64,000 bases of DNA. Source: Toxonevra muliebris (lineage: Eukaryota; Arthropoda; Insecta; Diptera; Pallopteridae). Shown here one piece after another: positions 12,901 to 22,079 of the stretch (position 1 is the stretch's first letter; every line of letters starts with the position of its first letter). The translations under genes and the position numbers were made by a program. The notes under the pieces are model-generated. The model was not told the DNA's origin. It saw only the letters and a program-made list of their open reading frames with translations, and did no database searches. The stretch spans positions 8,770,204 to 8,834,203 of the forward strand of contig OY829328.1 of the NCBI GenBank assembly GCA_963691655.1. Direction: 5' to 3'.

Positions 12901-15900
12901 TAAATAGTTATTTGTTTGTATTTTCTTTTTGTTTTATCACCCTCTCTCTCTCTTTTTGAGATACAATATAAAATTATCGAAATGAAAAAGAATATTAAGT
13001 ATAGCATATAGTATAACAAAAACAAAATGAAATAAAATTTAAAGCAAAATCACTGATTTTTAAATTCTAATGAAATTTTAATAATAATAAAATATATATA
13101 TATATTTAAAAACTGATATTAAAATTTTTGTTGTTTTATTTGCTCTGGAACATTTTCTGCTCTTTTCATACAATTTAAGGTAATGAAATGGTTTCTTGCA
13201 GTTTTTTTTTTTTTTATTTTAATTTATTATTATTAATTTTTAGTTTATTATTTTAATTATTCTTTTTTACTCCATTTGGGGTATTTTTGCTGTTTTTTAC
13301 TGTAGTTTTAAATATTTTCTTATTTTCCCTATTTTGTCTTTTGAGATTTTTGATATCTAAATATCGAATAAATTCAATTCTATATTTATTATTTAGCTAA
13401 TTCACACGGAGACGAAATACAGTAATTTCGGCTGCTCTCTTAATACCACTGTAGAAATAAATTGCAATGAAATTGCCCTAAAACCCGAACCAAGGGGTAT
13501 CGTTGGGAAATTTTGAAGAAGGCAAAAATATGGGGAACGGAGACAAAAAAGGGGGCCAATGTTTTTTTTTCGTTTAAACTACTTCAAATTGATTTTTGCT
13601 TCGTTCAACTCTACGATTTTCTCCATGCAACAGATTTTCTCCAGGCTCAGTGAGAGTCAGCTATTATAAAATTTGTTGAGATTTAAAGCAACAATTTGAA
13701 TTGAGTTTTCTTTTTGAAATCCTTACGAATTTAATGTGTCTCTCTATGCTCACGATTTTGCAAAACAACTTTTCGTGATTGAAAATCTAGCAGGATTAGA
13801 CGCATGGATATATTGCATTTTTGGTTTGTTGAACCCCTTGTTGGAGTTTAATTATAAGCACTCGGTAAGTCGACGGAAGCTGTCAAAACAGGAGTTTTGC
13901 TGGCAACGCCACCTGTTATAATGTCGTAATGGATATGATGAAAAATTTTTCAAAAGCAACTTCAGTTGTCTTTTAAAAAAAATTGCCAAAGAGGGTTAAT
14001 CCTAAAACCATTTCTGGCGTTATTTAACACTTTAGGAAAGAACTGTGTATTGCTCGGAAGAAATGTTCTGGTAAAAAGAAAGGGGCACATGATCGTGAGA
14101 AGGCGAAGAAAGTTGTGACCATTCTGAAGAAAAATCCAAACATATCGGTAAGGAAATTGGCGAGGAAGGCTGATTGCTCAGAAACTTTCGTGCGCAGAAC
14201 CAAGAAGGAAGCTGGGCTGAAGACGTACAAGGTGCAAAAGTTTTGGACAGAAACGCCATCAAGAATGAAACCGCAAAACAACGAGCTAAACAGTTGCAAC
14301 AAGATTTTGTTAAGAAATTCGAATACTGCATAATGGACGACGAGACTTTGGATTTAGCTAACTTTTCCCAGCTTTCTAGGCAGGAATTTTATACAGCCGA
14401 TCCTTGAGGAAATGTCGCGGACAAATTCATAGCCAAAAATATAACAAAATTCCCAAACTAATTCCTTGTTTGGCAGGTAATTTGCAGTTGTGGCAAAAGG
14501 AGCAGCTCATTCGTGACATCGGATACAATCAACGGCGAAATATATGTCACTACGGCAAAGCGGTCTTAGAGTGCTTCCAACGGAATAAAGTGATGTTAGT
14601 GCCTAGAGAAGCCAATCCAGAACTAATGCCGATTGAGAGGTACTAGGTTTTAGTAAAAAGGGAGAAGAAGTTAACAAAAAAAAGTTGGCAAAGACCTTCA
14701 AGACTTTAAAAGAGAGTGGTCGTCAGCAGTTGTGAGGGAGTTTTTGAAAAATGAAAACTTTTTATTAAACATATTAATTCTTGGTTTCTTATTTTTTTTT
14801 TTTTCAAACCTAAAAATGATTTACAAAATAAAATACTTTAGTTTATAAAAATCAGACTACTGCTTAGTGATTTGATCCCATACAACGAATGGACAAATTA
14901 GAAATAGTGCTCTGATTTTAATATAGGATGTTTTTGCATATTTCGATAAAGAAAGGTGCTTTCTAAAATTGAGAAGAAATCCAGGAAGGCTACTCTGTAG
15001 TTCGATTCAAAAGGCAATTCTATTCTATATTATTCGAAAGTATTTTCTAGAGTACCAATCGTTCGAATTCGAGTAAATTTTCTTTCGAATCGAACTATAA
15101 AGTAACTCCCCAGGAACATATTTTCTAGATTTTCTCTGCCAAAATTCAACAATTTTCGTATTTTCAAAAATACTTACCTTTAGATACAATGGAGAATTTT
15201 TAGCTTTTCAAACCATGATTTAAAAATAGCACCAAAAATTTCCATGATAAATTGAGAACACGAAAGTGGAGATTTTGGCAGGATATAAATAAAAACTTAT
15301 TTTTCAGATGTATTTTACTCAACGGACTAAAAAACTAAAATCGAACGAACGATGAAAAATTTGTCGGCTCTAAGCTTTGACAGTTTTTGGAGTTTTCTTA
15401 ATCAGAGTGTTATCTTTAAAATGACACCAAGTTTGTTTGGTTTTTGACACTATGAATTTTTTGAATTTTGTATATGGGACGAATCACAGTGTACTGGTTC
15501 AAAAGATTTCATCATTTTTGTAACGGACAATTTTATTCACCGCAGTCCTTAGTTCTAAAGTTAACGGAATAGGAGAGATATTTGTGACTCATTCTAGATA
15601 GAAAACTTTTTAGGGTCCTTTTCTTATGTAAAAAAGTAGTGGGCAAAAGATGGGGTATGGAACCTCGGATTTTTCATTTGCTTTATACGGCAATCATTAG
15701 ACCAATTCTATTTTATGGTGCTATGGTGTGGTGGACAGCTGTTCAAAAAGAAGTCCACCTTAAGGATTTGGGTAAGGTTCAGAGAACAGAAGACAAATTT
15801 ACAAAGCCGTGGCAGTACTATCTGGCCACTGCCTTATAGGTGCACACGTGCTAGATTGGGTGCGCCCTAAAATGTGCTTTTGCCCAGCCTTGGCCATCTA

Positions 15901-18900
15901 TAGAAAAATTCCCTGGCAAAGTTCCAGTGGTTCGACTAATCTTGGTTTCATTTTTAAAGGGGGGTGGATAGATATATCACCCACGAGATAACACAGCGGG
16001 CCGCATTTAGCCTAAGTGTGCCCTGATGGACAGCCACTAAACCTAACCTAGGTAATAGTTTAACCTACAATGCTCGGTTAGAATTCCTGCAATGATTCTT
16101 AAACGATCCTTTGATAAATTCATACTTTCCTTAAAGCATTTTTCCTAAATGTACTTACGATTGTTCTATCGCTGGTCTGTTTCCCCAGTATAGTTCCTTC
16201 TGCTTTTCTTCCTCTTTCCTTACTAATAAAGGAAAGGAGAAGAAGCCAAATGAATGTTTTGGGAATGATTCTTTATACACAACAATGCACCCCAAAGAAT
16301 CGTTTGTCTTGTGAGAGGTCAGTGAATTTGATGCTGGTTGCTTATGATGATTGATCCACAGCAAACCTACTGGGGTCACAATCAGAGCTATCACCCCGTT
16401 TTAATCACCAAACATTAGAGTAATGTAGGTCCATACTAAACTCATCCGTAGAGTTTACCTCTAAGAGAACTCCCGAGCGCATCAGCTCATCAGCATTCTT
16501 ATTCCCTTCAATATTCCTATGCCCAGGAATCCAGATGAGAGTGATGTCAGCATTATGATTTAGATCGCATAACCTCAGCACCTTTCTACACTCCTTAGAT
16601 AGTTTTGACTTTATGGTGGTGGATTGAAATGAAATTGATGCATATAGCGGGTCCTAGTGGATAAAAATCTCATATATTTTGATCGTTCGTCATGAATGCA
16701 TGTATGTATGTATTTATTGTATATGTGGTAATGGGAATAATGTATGTATATCTCTTGATAGGTGTTATGTGCCTCATACATAACTTCCATATAATATGTG
16801 GGCAAAGATTTCAAACAGCTTTTTCACTATCACGTGAAATTTTTGAGATATCTGAAAAACAACACAGACTACTGAAACACAGCCATCGTAATGAGTGGCT
16901 ATGAATTAATTTCTTGGCAATTTACTTAATTGTGTCAAAACTATTTATCCAATCGAATCAAAATGTATAAACGTAAGATGAGAAATTTTAATGTCTTTAA
17001 TTTCATATTCTGTTTGTTCAAATCGAGTTCCTAGGTTCCAAGATATTTATAATTATGTGAACAACAAAAAATTCAACTGGTTAAATCTCCAAAACCACAC
17101 CATAGAATTAAAAATGGAGTTGATTTTCGAGCTTAGCGACCAATTTTACATAGGGACTGGATAATGGTGTTCATTAGTAACATTGGCTGTAAACTAGTGT
17201 TATCTAAATAGTTTTTAAAAATTCGTAAACTTATTTAAATAATTTGTTAATGAAAATGTATTCAAAATTCAATTGGCTCCAAGTGACTTTGAGTGACTCC
17301 AAGTATATTCCATATGACTTTGAGTGATTCCAAGTGGCTTTGCATTCTCATGACTTCAAATAAAAAGACATTCCGACTCCAAAAGAGACTTAACTAACCT
17401 ATCGGTGTATGTGAATACTAACTTCCGATGCAATAAAATAAGCAAGCGAAATGTGGGCGTTAGAATGAATCAACCTGCCAGGTAACGAGACTTACCTGGA
17501 CAGAGCTGGATAGTCGACGTAGGTTCCTACCTTTTGTACCAGCAGACAGACAACATATACGTATAGTGACTTGAGTGATAACTGGCATTGCCTTTCATAT
17601 AGGAATCATTACCGGAACAGTGGTAGCGAGGAAGAACATGAAACTGTAACACATCTTTTATGCAAATGCCCTGATCTTATTCACTAATGGAAAATACATC
17701 TAGATAATTTTGTCTTCGATGACCTAACAGCCTTGACTAAAACCAGGATTAGACACATACTAATCTTTATAAGAAGCTCCCAATGTGAACGGCCTGAAAT
17801 AGAGGGATAGAGTACTAGCTCCCTATGGTATCACAATGGGACTTTTTTTACCTAAGTGTGCTGGCACCCGCTTAAACCTAACTTATCGTTGACTCCAAAA
17901 AAGACTTGTAACTACATTTTTTATTCTTGAGTCAAATATATTATTCAATAACTGCAATCGTAGGCTGTGGATTATATGTGACTCAATTGATTGCATTATT
18001 TTACAGGTTATATTTAATTTACTCTTAAATGAACTAAAAATAAAAAGACATTGTAATTATTTTTATTTCTTTCTATTGCTTACTTTATATTAAATAGCGT
18101 GGTGTAAATTACGCGACAAGTACTGAGTGTGATTTCCTATAAATAGAGGTTCGAGATCAATGTAATTCTTAGCTGCTGCTCCTTCCATGTAAAATAATCA
18201 GTTTTCTCATTACCAATTAATTACTGTATTAAAAAAAAAACCATTAAAATCAGAATATTAGGAATTCAATTTTATAGGGCAGGTCTAAATAAAATACAAT
18301 AAAAATGCCTACTCTGTTGAATGTTTTTTCAGAAATGCAAATTTTGATAACAATAATTTAAAAATGGTTTTTAATTAATAATTCAGCTCTCTATATTTAT
18401 AAATGTTATAGATGCAATCGGTTTGCATTTGTACTTGTTTCATACTTGCATACATTTTAAATTCTATGTAATTTTCAACCATGTTTAGTTTCGGAAGTAG
18501 GTATATTTTTTCTCTCTATGTAAGTGTGTAAGCGATTTATAACAAAACGATTCCAAACAAAACCGTTAAATGCTATTAATATTATACTTATTTATTTGTA
18601 GGGTTAGATGATACCATTATATCATTGGACTCACCATCTCCACCAGACAGTCCTAGGCGTTCAGAGTCTGGTATGTTTCGTAAAAGTTACCAAATGATTA
18701 AAATTGTTTATTGTGCAATATTGCAGTAATTGAATATAGTGATCTAGATTGCATTTACAAAACTAGCCTATTTATTCCAGTCAGACGTAAATTTCCAAAC
18801 ATATGCTAATGAAATTCAATTAAACAGCCAAAACTTAACCCTTAAACGCCCAGTACGTCTGATTTCAATTAAAAACATTTCCATAGGTAGCATTTGTTTA

Positions 18901-20569
18901 AAGTGCCGTATTTTCGATTTACATGGTTGACCTCTGTAGTAACCTTTGAGGATTATCTGGAGAATAAATTAAAATATATATGTAATAAGTTTTAAAAACA
19001 ATTATTTGGTGTTATTCCATACCGTTTGGTACAAATTTTTTATCATGGAAATACTATATGTTTGTTAAAAAAAATTCGAAAAAAAAAAAAAAAAAACCTT
19101 TATTAGGCTTTGAATGAGCAATGATGCCAGAAGAAAAAACCTTTTTTTAGTTTGGGGCTCAAAATTTTTGCAAAACATTCTTTTCGAGTTAAAAATTACT
19201 ATATCTATATGACAGTTTTAATTTTTCCGTTCGTATTTATACGTATCAATAAAGAAAACTTTAGACAGTAAGATCAGATGTTTATTTTAAATGGCGAACG
19301 TAAAATGGGTGCATAGGCAGCCGCTAAAGTAGTTGGTAACTGCAGTCACCAATGGGTATTTAAGGGTTAATAACTAATTTTTCACTTTATAAAATAAAAC
19401 ATTGAATATTTTTCTTTTACGATTACTGGAATAATATCAAGTTGCATTCATTATGACAATTAACTGCTAATCACGATTTGGTGGAATGACTTTTGAGAAT
19501 GACCCTAAAAATGTTTCAAACACCCTTTTTAAAATATTAAATTTTATAACCACCATCAAACTCAGGACTTGGGACCAAAAAGGAAATTTTGAGAGATGCA
19601 TGCAACTTTATAATTTTTTAATCGATTATCAATATTTTATTTCAAAAAAGAAAAGATTTTGCGTTTTAAAATAGTTTGCGTATCTACACTCGAGATCGAC
19701 AAACTTAATCAGCAGTCAGACGCTTTCAAATGGTATGATTTTTTTCACCACTTTTGGAAGAGACGACAAAAAAGCAATAAATATACATAAAGAATATGTA
19801 AAATGTGGCTTTAAATCATTTTAAAAAAGAAAAAAATATTTTTTGGAATTATTTTTTTTTTTTATTTTAAATTTATTTTTATATATTGTTTATAGAAATT
19901 TATTGCGTTATTGTCTTGTCATCGTATGACCATCGATATGTATTACTTTTGACAAAAGGTATAAAAACATTTTTTTGCTGTAAGTTGGCTAAATGCATAT
20001 ACATAATTGCCACATAGCGTTCTAGTGCCATCTATCGTCTAGTTTGCATACAGTTGCTGATAAGGTTAGTCGAACTCAAGTGTGCTTTGCGATTTTTCAA
20101 AACGGATTTATCTTCTCTTAAAAATAAAATACAAATATTTAAAAACTATTGAAAAATGATGGAGCTTTAACTAAATATAGGCATCGGTTTTTTTTTTGGC
20201 AAGTAACTAATGTGTTTTTTTTTTTTAATGTAAACATTTTTTAATCCTTATATGGAATATTTTAAAAAGGATATTTATGAACATTGTTAAGGCCATAATC
20301 ATCCCTATTCTAAATATTCCCGAATAAAATCTGCGGGAAATTTTTTTGTTTGTTTTTGTTTTTTGTTTGCTTCTTTTCCTATAGGAATACGTGGAATATT
20401 TAGAATAGGTATGTACAAAAGAGGTTAATGTACAAAAGTCATTCCCCGATTAACTTTAATTTAGTTTGATTTATATTTTTTAGGTGTAACTTCAACAACT
20501 ACAACGAAGACTGGTGGCAAGGAATCGCGAAGTGACATGATATTAAATCCATGCGCTCTACGTAGATGA
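906..20569 (+). CDS. Su(var)2-10: Su(var)2-10 / PIAS SUMO E3 ligase (spliced, long isoform)
   Basis: PIAS-family SUMO E3 ligase that acts in the nucleus on chromatin and signalling proteins. Exons read by eye: 906-1088, 5471-5646, 5725-6259, 6337-6577, 6644-6878, 6953-7119, 7259-7353, 7456-7639, 18602-18670, 20484-20569. All have GT-AG borders and phases that join into 656 residues. Exon 2 carries the SAP DNA-binding helix-turn-helix (about residues 62-115). Exons 3-4 carry the PINIT region (about 150-375). Exon 5 carries the SP-RING with its Cys/His ligands ([11 protein letters not shown], then WNCPVC). Exon 6 ends in an acidic V-I-S-D-D motif and exon 8 opens with [11 protein letters not shown], both typical SUMO-interacting motifs. 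The tail is Ser/Pro-rich ([13 protein letters not shown]). The start is the first ATG, in a family-like MRKTRSQTQ context. Domain identity is very secure; the last two exons are less so. Confidence 0.93.
1921..2016 (-). repeat. tRNA-derived SINE head, minus strand
   Basis: Read on the minus strand this matches the tRNA-like head at 42244-42325: a TAGTCTAGTGGGTAGTGCAC A-box region, ACTTTCAT in the anticodon-loop position, then TTCGATTCCCGTCTTCG as B box. It lies in Su(var)2-10 intron 1. The body downstream of the head is not clearly preserved. Confidence 0.7.
2370..2600 (+). repeat. SINE-like copy with tRNA-like head and shared body
   Basis: Positions 2526-2590 closely match 32008-32070 (both contain GCATAAAACTGTAAGCCCCTT) and, in reverse complement, 61466-61522. 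Just upstream, 2386-2440 looks like a degenerate tRNA head (CTAGTGAATAATATGTTGGACTG, then GGATTCGGTG). Family assignment is by eye. Confidence 0.55.
3561..3680. repeat. Short foldback (inverted-repeat) element
   Basis: Perfect 14-base inverted repeat, TCATTCGTTCGGCC at 3561-3574 and its complement at 3667-3680, about 90 bases apart. The flank ACCATTTACGCCGGCCGAAC resembles GCCGTTTACACCGATCGAAC at 49860-49879, and CCGATCAGCCTGAAC is also shared, so this is a dispersed DNA-transposon relic. Related inverted sequences occur near 3740-3800 and 4700-4770. Confidence 0.55.
4042..4649. mobile_element. ~600-bp MITE with perfect 18-base terminal inverted repeats
   Basis: TTTCCACACGGCAAGTTT at 4048-4065 recurs exactly in reverse complement at 4626-4643. 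A second partial copy of the terminal motif (GCTGTGTGGAAAAGCAAG) lies inside the right end at 4587-4604. There is no transposase, so it would be non-autonomous. The superfamily is not clear and no target-site duplication was identified. Confidence 0.65.
7640..7665 (+). CDS. Su(var)2-10: Alternative short C-terminus of Su(var)2-10 by read-through of exon 8
   Basis: If the donor at 7640 is not used, exon 8 reads on for eight codons (GTLDAFSY) to a TAA at 7663-7665, giving a 613-residue isoform that keeps SAP, PINIT, SP-RING and both SIMs. An AATAAA lies downstream at 8080-8085. Whether this form is made is inference. Confidence 0.45.
8080..8085 (+). promoter_or_regulatory. AATAAA poly(A) signal after the short Su(var)2-10 end
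   Basis: Canonical hexamer about 415 bases after the 7665 stop and before the nested ORF at 8615. It would serve the short isoform. AATAAA is common by chance in DNA this AT-rich. Confidence 0.4.
8615..9433 (+). CDS. Nested intronless ORF, putative four-pass membrane protein
   Basis: An uninterrupted 272-codon ORF lying between Su(var)2-10 exon 8 and its candidate alternative last exon, on the same strand. I do not recognise the family. Four hydrophobic segments are visible: near residues 14-32 ([14 protein letters not shown]), 50-64 ([13 protein letters not shown]), 77-98 ([13 protein letters not shown]) and 144-166 ([14 protein letters not shown]). An acidic stretch follows (about 185-235), then a strongly basic C-terminus ([17 protein letters not shown]) that could be a nuclear-localisation or membrane-anchoring patch. 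Base composition is more GC-rich than the surrounding intron and the frame is fully open, which supports real coding. It has its own ATG and AATAAA near 9547. It could be an independent nested gene or a retained retrocopy. Confidence 0.7.
   Translation: MLIDFSTISSHQKLMESAVIVSIGLFMHLNRISVIELKYSRLPLLTPNAASTLFVFSVLCILSKLRPLWPNALRKPQKVLIFVVELALILYATDFMLRQVWLPSLKLLNFVCHFLGQYVIVANESFLANNAPRLSQWIRNDAFYLARFFLAFVAFIFMIDTTGLLDFMHTKLKANQAAAAIFFLKDANRMDTDNITLDNEPMLDIEFSTMSGASVIGSDINTNFDVNDLPYVPQEDLLNLGHRVGARRRRQPMRKAKRAKLVLNDPEPEATC
9700..10327. repeat. Pyrimidine-rich minisatellite in intronic spacer
   Basis: About five tandem copies of a ~25-base unit (CTTTTTGTTGTTCACATTCT plus TTCTC) occupy 9907-10030 and end in a T run. 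Upstream, ACCACTACC and GGTAGTGG at about 9818-9870 make a small hairpin. Otherwise no gene is seen in this stretch. Confidence 0.8.
10328..10557 (+). CDS. Su(var)2-10: Candidate alternative terminal exon of Su(var)2-10
   Basis: An AG at 10326-10327 opens a frame that fits the phase-1 donor of exon 8 (g+ac = Asp) and runs 76 codons to TAA, giving a 681-residue isoform. The tail is Gln/Ser/Thr-rich with SSSSSSS and no globular features. The in-phase acceptor and the C/T-rich stretch at about 10225-10265 support it. The immediate polypyrimidine tract is weak, so this stays tentative. Confidence 0.45.
10852..10986. mobile_element. ~130-bp foldback MITE
   Basis: CTTAGACGGTGAGATTTGTC and what follows at 10861-10889 is repeated in reverse complement at 10951-10979 with three differences. 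The pairing extends outward through AGTCTRC. No coding capacity. Confidence 0.7.
10990..14000. other. Intronic AT-rich DNA with no gene seen
   Basis: Low-complexity AT-rich sequence with several chance AATAAA motifs. An ORF at 13736-13921 has no recognisable family. Nothing here can be supported as coding. Confidence 0.4.
14015..15551 (+). pseudogene. Decayed Tc1/mariner transposase relic, split by a nested insertion
   Basis: Conceptual pieces in shifting frames match a Tc1/mariner transposase: a helix-turn-helix half ([18 protein letters not shown] at about 14113-14190), then the catalytic MDDET motif near 14333 followed by [13 protein letters not shown], then [16 protein letters not shown] and [10 protein letters not shown] up to 14645. 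Stops, frameshifts and a missing block between the DDE halves show it is dead. The 3' non-coding end (14700-14862 plus 15492-15551) is shared with 25738-26010. It is interrupted by a separate element at 14863-15491. Confidence 0.85.
14863..15491. mobile_element. 629-bp non-autonomous DNA transposon nested in the mariner relic
   Basis: The empty site is visible in the other mariner copy at about 25954 (GGACTACTGGTTCAAAAG). Here TACTG is duplicated at 14858-14862 and 15492-15496, a 5-base target-site duplication. The ends are inverted: CTTAGTGATTTGATCCCATA on the left and, complemented, CACTGTGATTCGTCCCATA on the right. There is no ORF for a transposase. Confidence 0.8.
15620..16055 (+). pseudogene. 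Jockey-type LINE relic (reverse-transcriptase end and 3' tail)
   Basis: Positions 15639-15800 encode [17 protein letters not shown] followed by LGKVQR, the conserved end of a non-LTR reverse transcriptase. The frame then decays. The tail at about 16018-16055 (CCTAAGTGTG, then GACAGCCACTAAACCTAACC) matches the 3' tails at 17826-17882 and 42493-42554. Confidence 0.8.
16155..16615 (-). pseudogene. LINE RNase H relic, minus strand
   Basis: Read on the minus strand from 16615, the sequence encodes [14 protein letters not shown], then [20 protein letters not shown], the C-terminal half of a LINE RNase H domain. Further stops and drift follow towards 16155. It is opposite in orientation to the RT relic next to it, so it is a separate insertion. 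Confidence 0.75.
17265..17400 (+). repeat. Degenerate short tandem repeat
   Basis: Imperfect copies of a unit containing GACTTTGAGTGA(C/T)TCCAAGT within Su(var)2-10's last large introns. Confidence 0.5.
17440..17885 (+). pseudogene. LINE C-terminal relic with 3' tail
   Basis: Encodes [17 protein letters not shown], the Cys-rich segment after the RNase H domain of Jockey-like LINEs, with stops on both sides. It ends in TATCACAATGGGAC, then CCTAAGTGTG and AAACCTAACT, the same 3' terminal pattern found at 16018 and 42493. Confidence 0.75.
18602..18670 (+). CDS. Su(var)2-10: Su(var)2-10 penultimate exon (Ser/Pro tail)
   Basis: A 69-base phase 1-1 exon flanked by a TAG acceptor and a GTATGT donor. 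It encodes 23 residues with an acidic-hydrophobic patch (LDDTIISLD) that is itself SIM-like. It lies 11 kb downstream of exon 8, across an intron full of transposon relics. Because it is symmetric it can be skipped without changing frame. Confidence 0.7.
18671..20483. other. Last intron of Su(var)2-10, nothing recognised
   Basis: AT-rich intron with homopolymer runs near 19077 and 19850. The ORF at 19486-19674 has no recognisable features. Confidence 0.5.
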
Positions 20570-20820
20570 GTGTCATAAAATTAAATTTGTTTTAGCTATA
20601 TATATTTTTTGTTCGGATGAATGAAAACCATTTTGGTTCTTCAAAAAGGAAATGCTTAAATTTTGAGTGTTGCTATTATTTTGTTCTTGATTATTTCATG
20701 AATTTTGTTTCTCATTTGTTTATTATTTCCATAATTTCATTTTTTATGTACCATAAAATTAAAGTACAAATTATGCACACATTCGACACAAAATAATTAT
20801 ATTAATGAATTATTATTATA

Positions 20821-20826
20821 AATAAA
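20821..20826 (+). promoter_or_regulatory. AATAAA poly(A) signal for the long Su(var)2-10 transcript
   Basis: Canonical hexamer about 250 bases after the stop at 20567-20569. Confidence 0.45.
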
Positions 20827-21196
20827 CGTATCTATACACATACATGAATATTAAAAAAACCGAAAAAATTTCTTGAAATCATATATTTTTTATTATTTTT
20901 TCGCTCTTGTAAATGTAGCTAAGAATTCGTTACTGCTGCCTATAATGTATTCTCGAATAGGGATGAGTTCAATCATTTTATTTTTAAGTCGACAAAAATT
21001 CAATTATAATTATTTTTAAATAAAATGTTGCCTTGTAGACAATATCGTATAGGAATATTAAACTTTTTCTACTATTATGTTTCTTCTTTTCCGAAAATCA
21101 TGCGTTTCAATAATATTATACGGTGAAAATAACTGTCTTTGTAATTCTCATTTACTTTACGGTATTTTCACTTATGTATGTAGATTGTTGAAATGA

Positions 21197-21260
21197 GGGA
21201 ACTATCACAAAGATCACTGATGAGGAATCGTAACGGGTCCTGATTTGCTAGTTCTATGAA
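21197..21260 (+). ncRNA. Degenerate hammerhead-ribozyme copy
   Basis: Shares ACTATCAC, ATCACTGATGAGGAAT and TGATTTGC with the intact motif at 24158-24206. It lacks the 12 bases holding GAAA, stem III and the GUC cleavage triplet, and stem II is mispaired. It should be inactive. The missing block ends exactly at the would-be cleavage site before TGATTT at 21241. Confidence 0.65.
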
Positions 21261-21529
21261 CTTTCGAAATTCTTCTGGCATCATTGTTAATTTAAACCCT
21301 TTAACACTATTAATTGAATTTAATTAAATTTTTATTAATGCTTGATATCTTTTACAAAAAATACCAACTTACAGGCTATAATAGTTACATATAACACTGG
21401 ATTTAAGCTAAGTTCAAGCTTTGAATTCAAGCAAGCTTGAGGCAAATTAGCAATTCCTCAAAATAAAAACTGTTTTCTTTTTTTGACGACTATATTTCCC
21501 AACCGTAAGTAAATTGTGTAGTAATTTTT

Positions 21530-21800
21530 GCATAAGGTCGTAGAAAAGAGATATTTGTCTGAAACTTTTCATATATACTTCTGGTACCATATTCATAATA
21601 AAAAACAAAAATGGACAAAATCGGATAAGTGCCACGCCTACTTCCCATATAGTGTAAATCTCGAAATGCATATATCTTGTAAAGTATCATAGATAGAAAG
21701 CTAAAAGTAGATATATTTACTCGAGAAATTCAATTATACCGAAAACAGAGAAAATCGGTCAACTTCCACGCCTACTCTTCATATGTAGTTAATTTGGATA
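21530..21800 (+). repeat. Diverged pair of dispersed-repeat fragments
   Basis: AAAATCGGATAAGTGCCACG at 21615 and AAAATCGGTCAACTTCCACG at 21751 are both followed by CCTACT and a CATAT-rich stretch, so one unit appears twice about 136 bases apart. There is no coding signal. Confidence 0.45.
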
Positions 21801-22079
21801 TATGTATGTATATATGTATTTATGTAGTTTCGCAGATATAAATCTGAAATTAAATATGTAACCTCGCAGCAGATTCTAGGGCCAAAATTTTAGGGGTTAC
21901 AACCCCGCGACCCTCTCCTCAAATAAGAAATATTTCAATACTTCGTATTGATTCATTGTTATATTATCCATAATTCATATAATCTATTATTGTTATTGCT
22001 TGCATTTAATTATTTCGTTAAGGTTCGGATATACCACAATTCCTTTCTTTATTAAGTAACCTCATACCATATTTACATA

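Noticed and set aside
13736..13921. 61-codon ORF before the mariner relic
   Set aside because: Does not continue the transposase frame and has no transposase motif.
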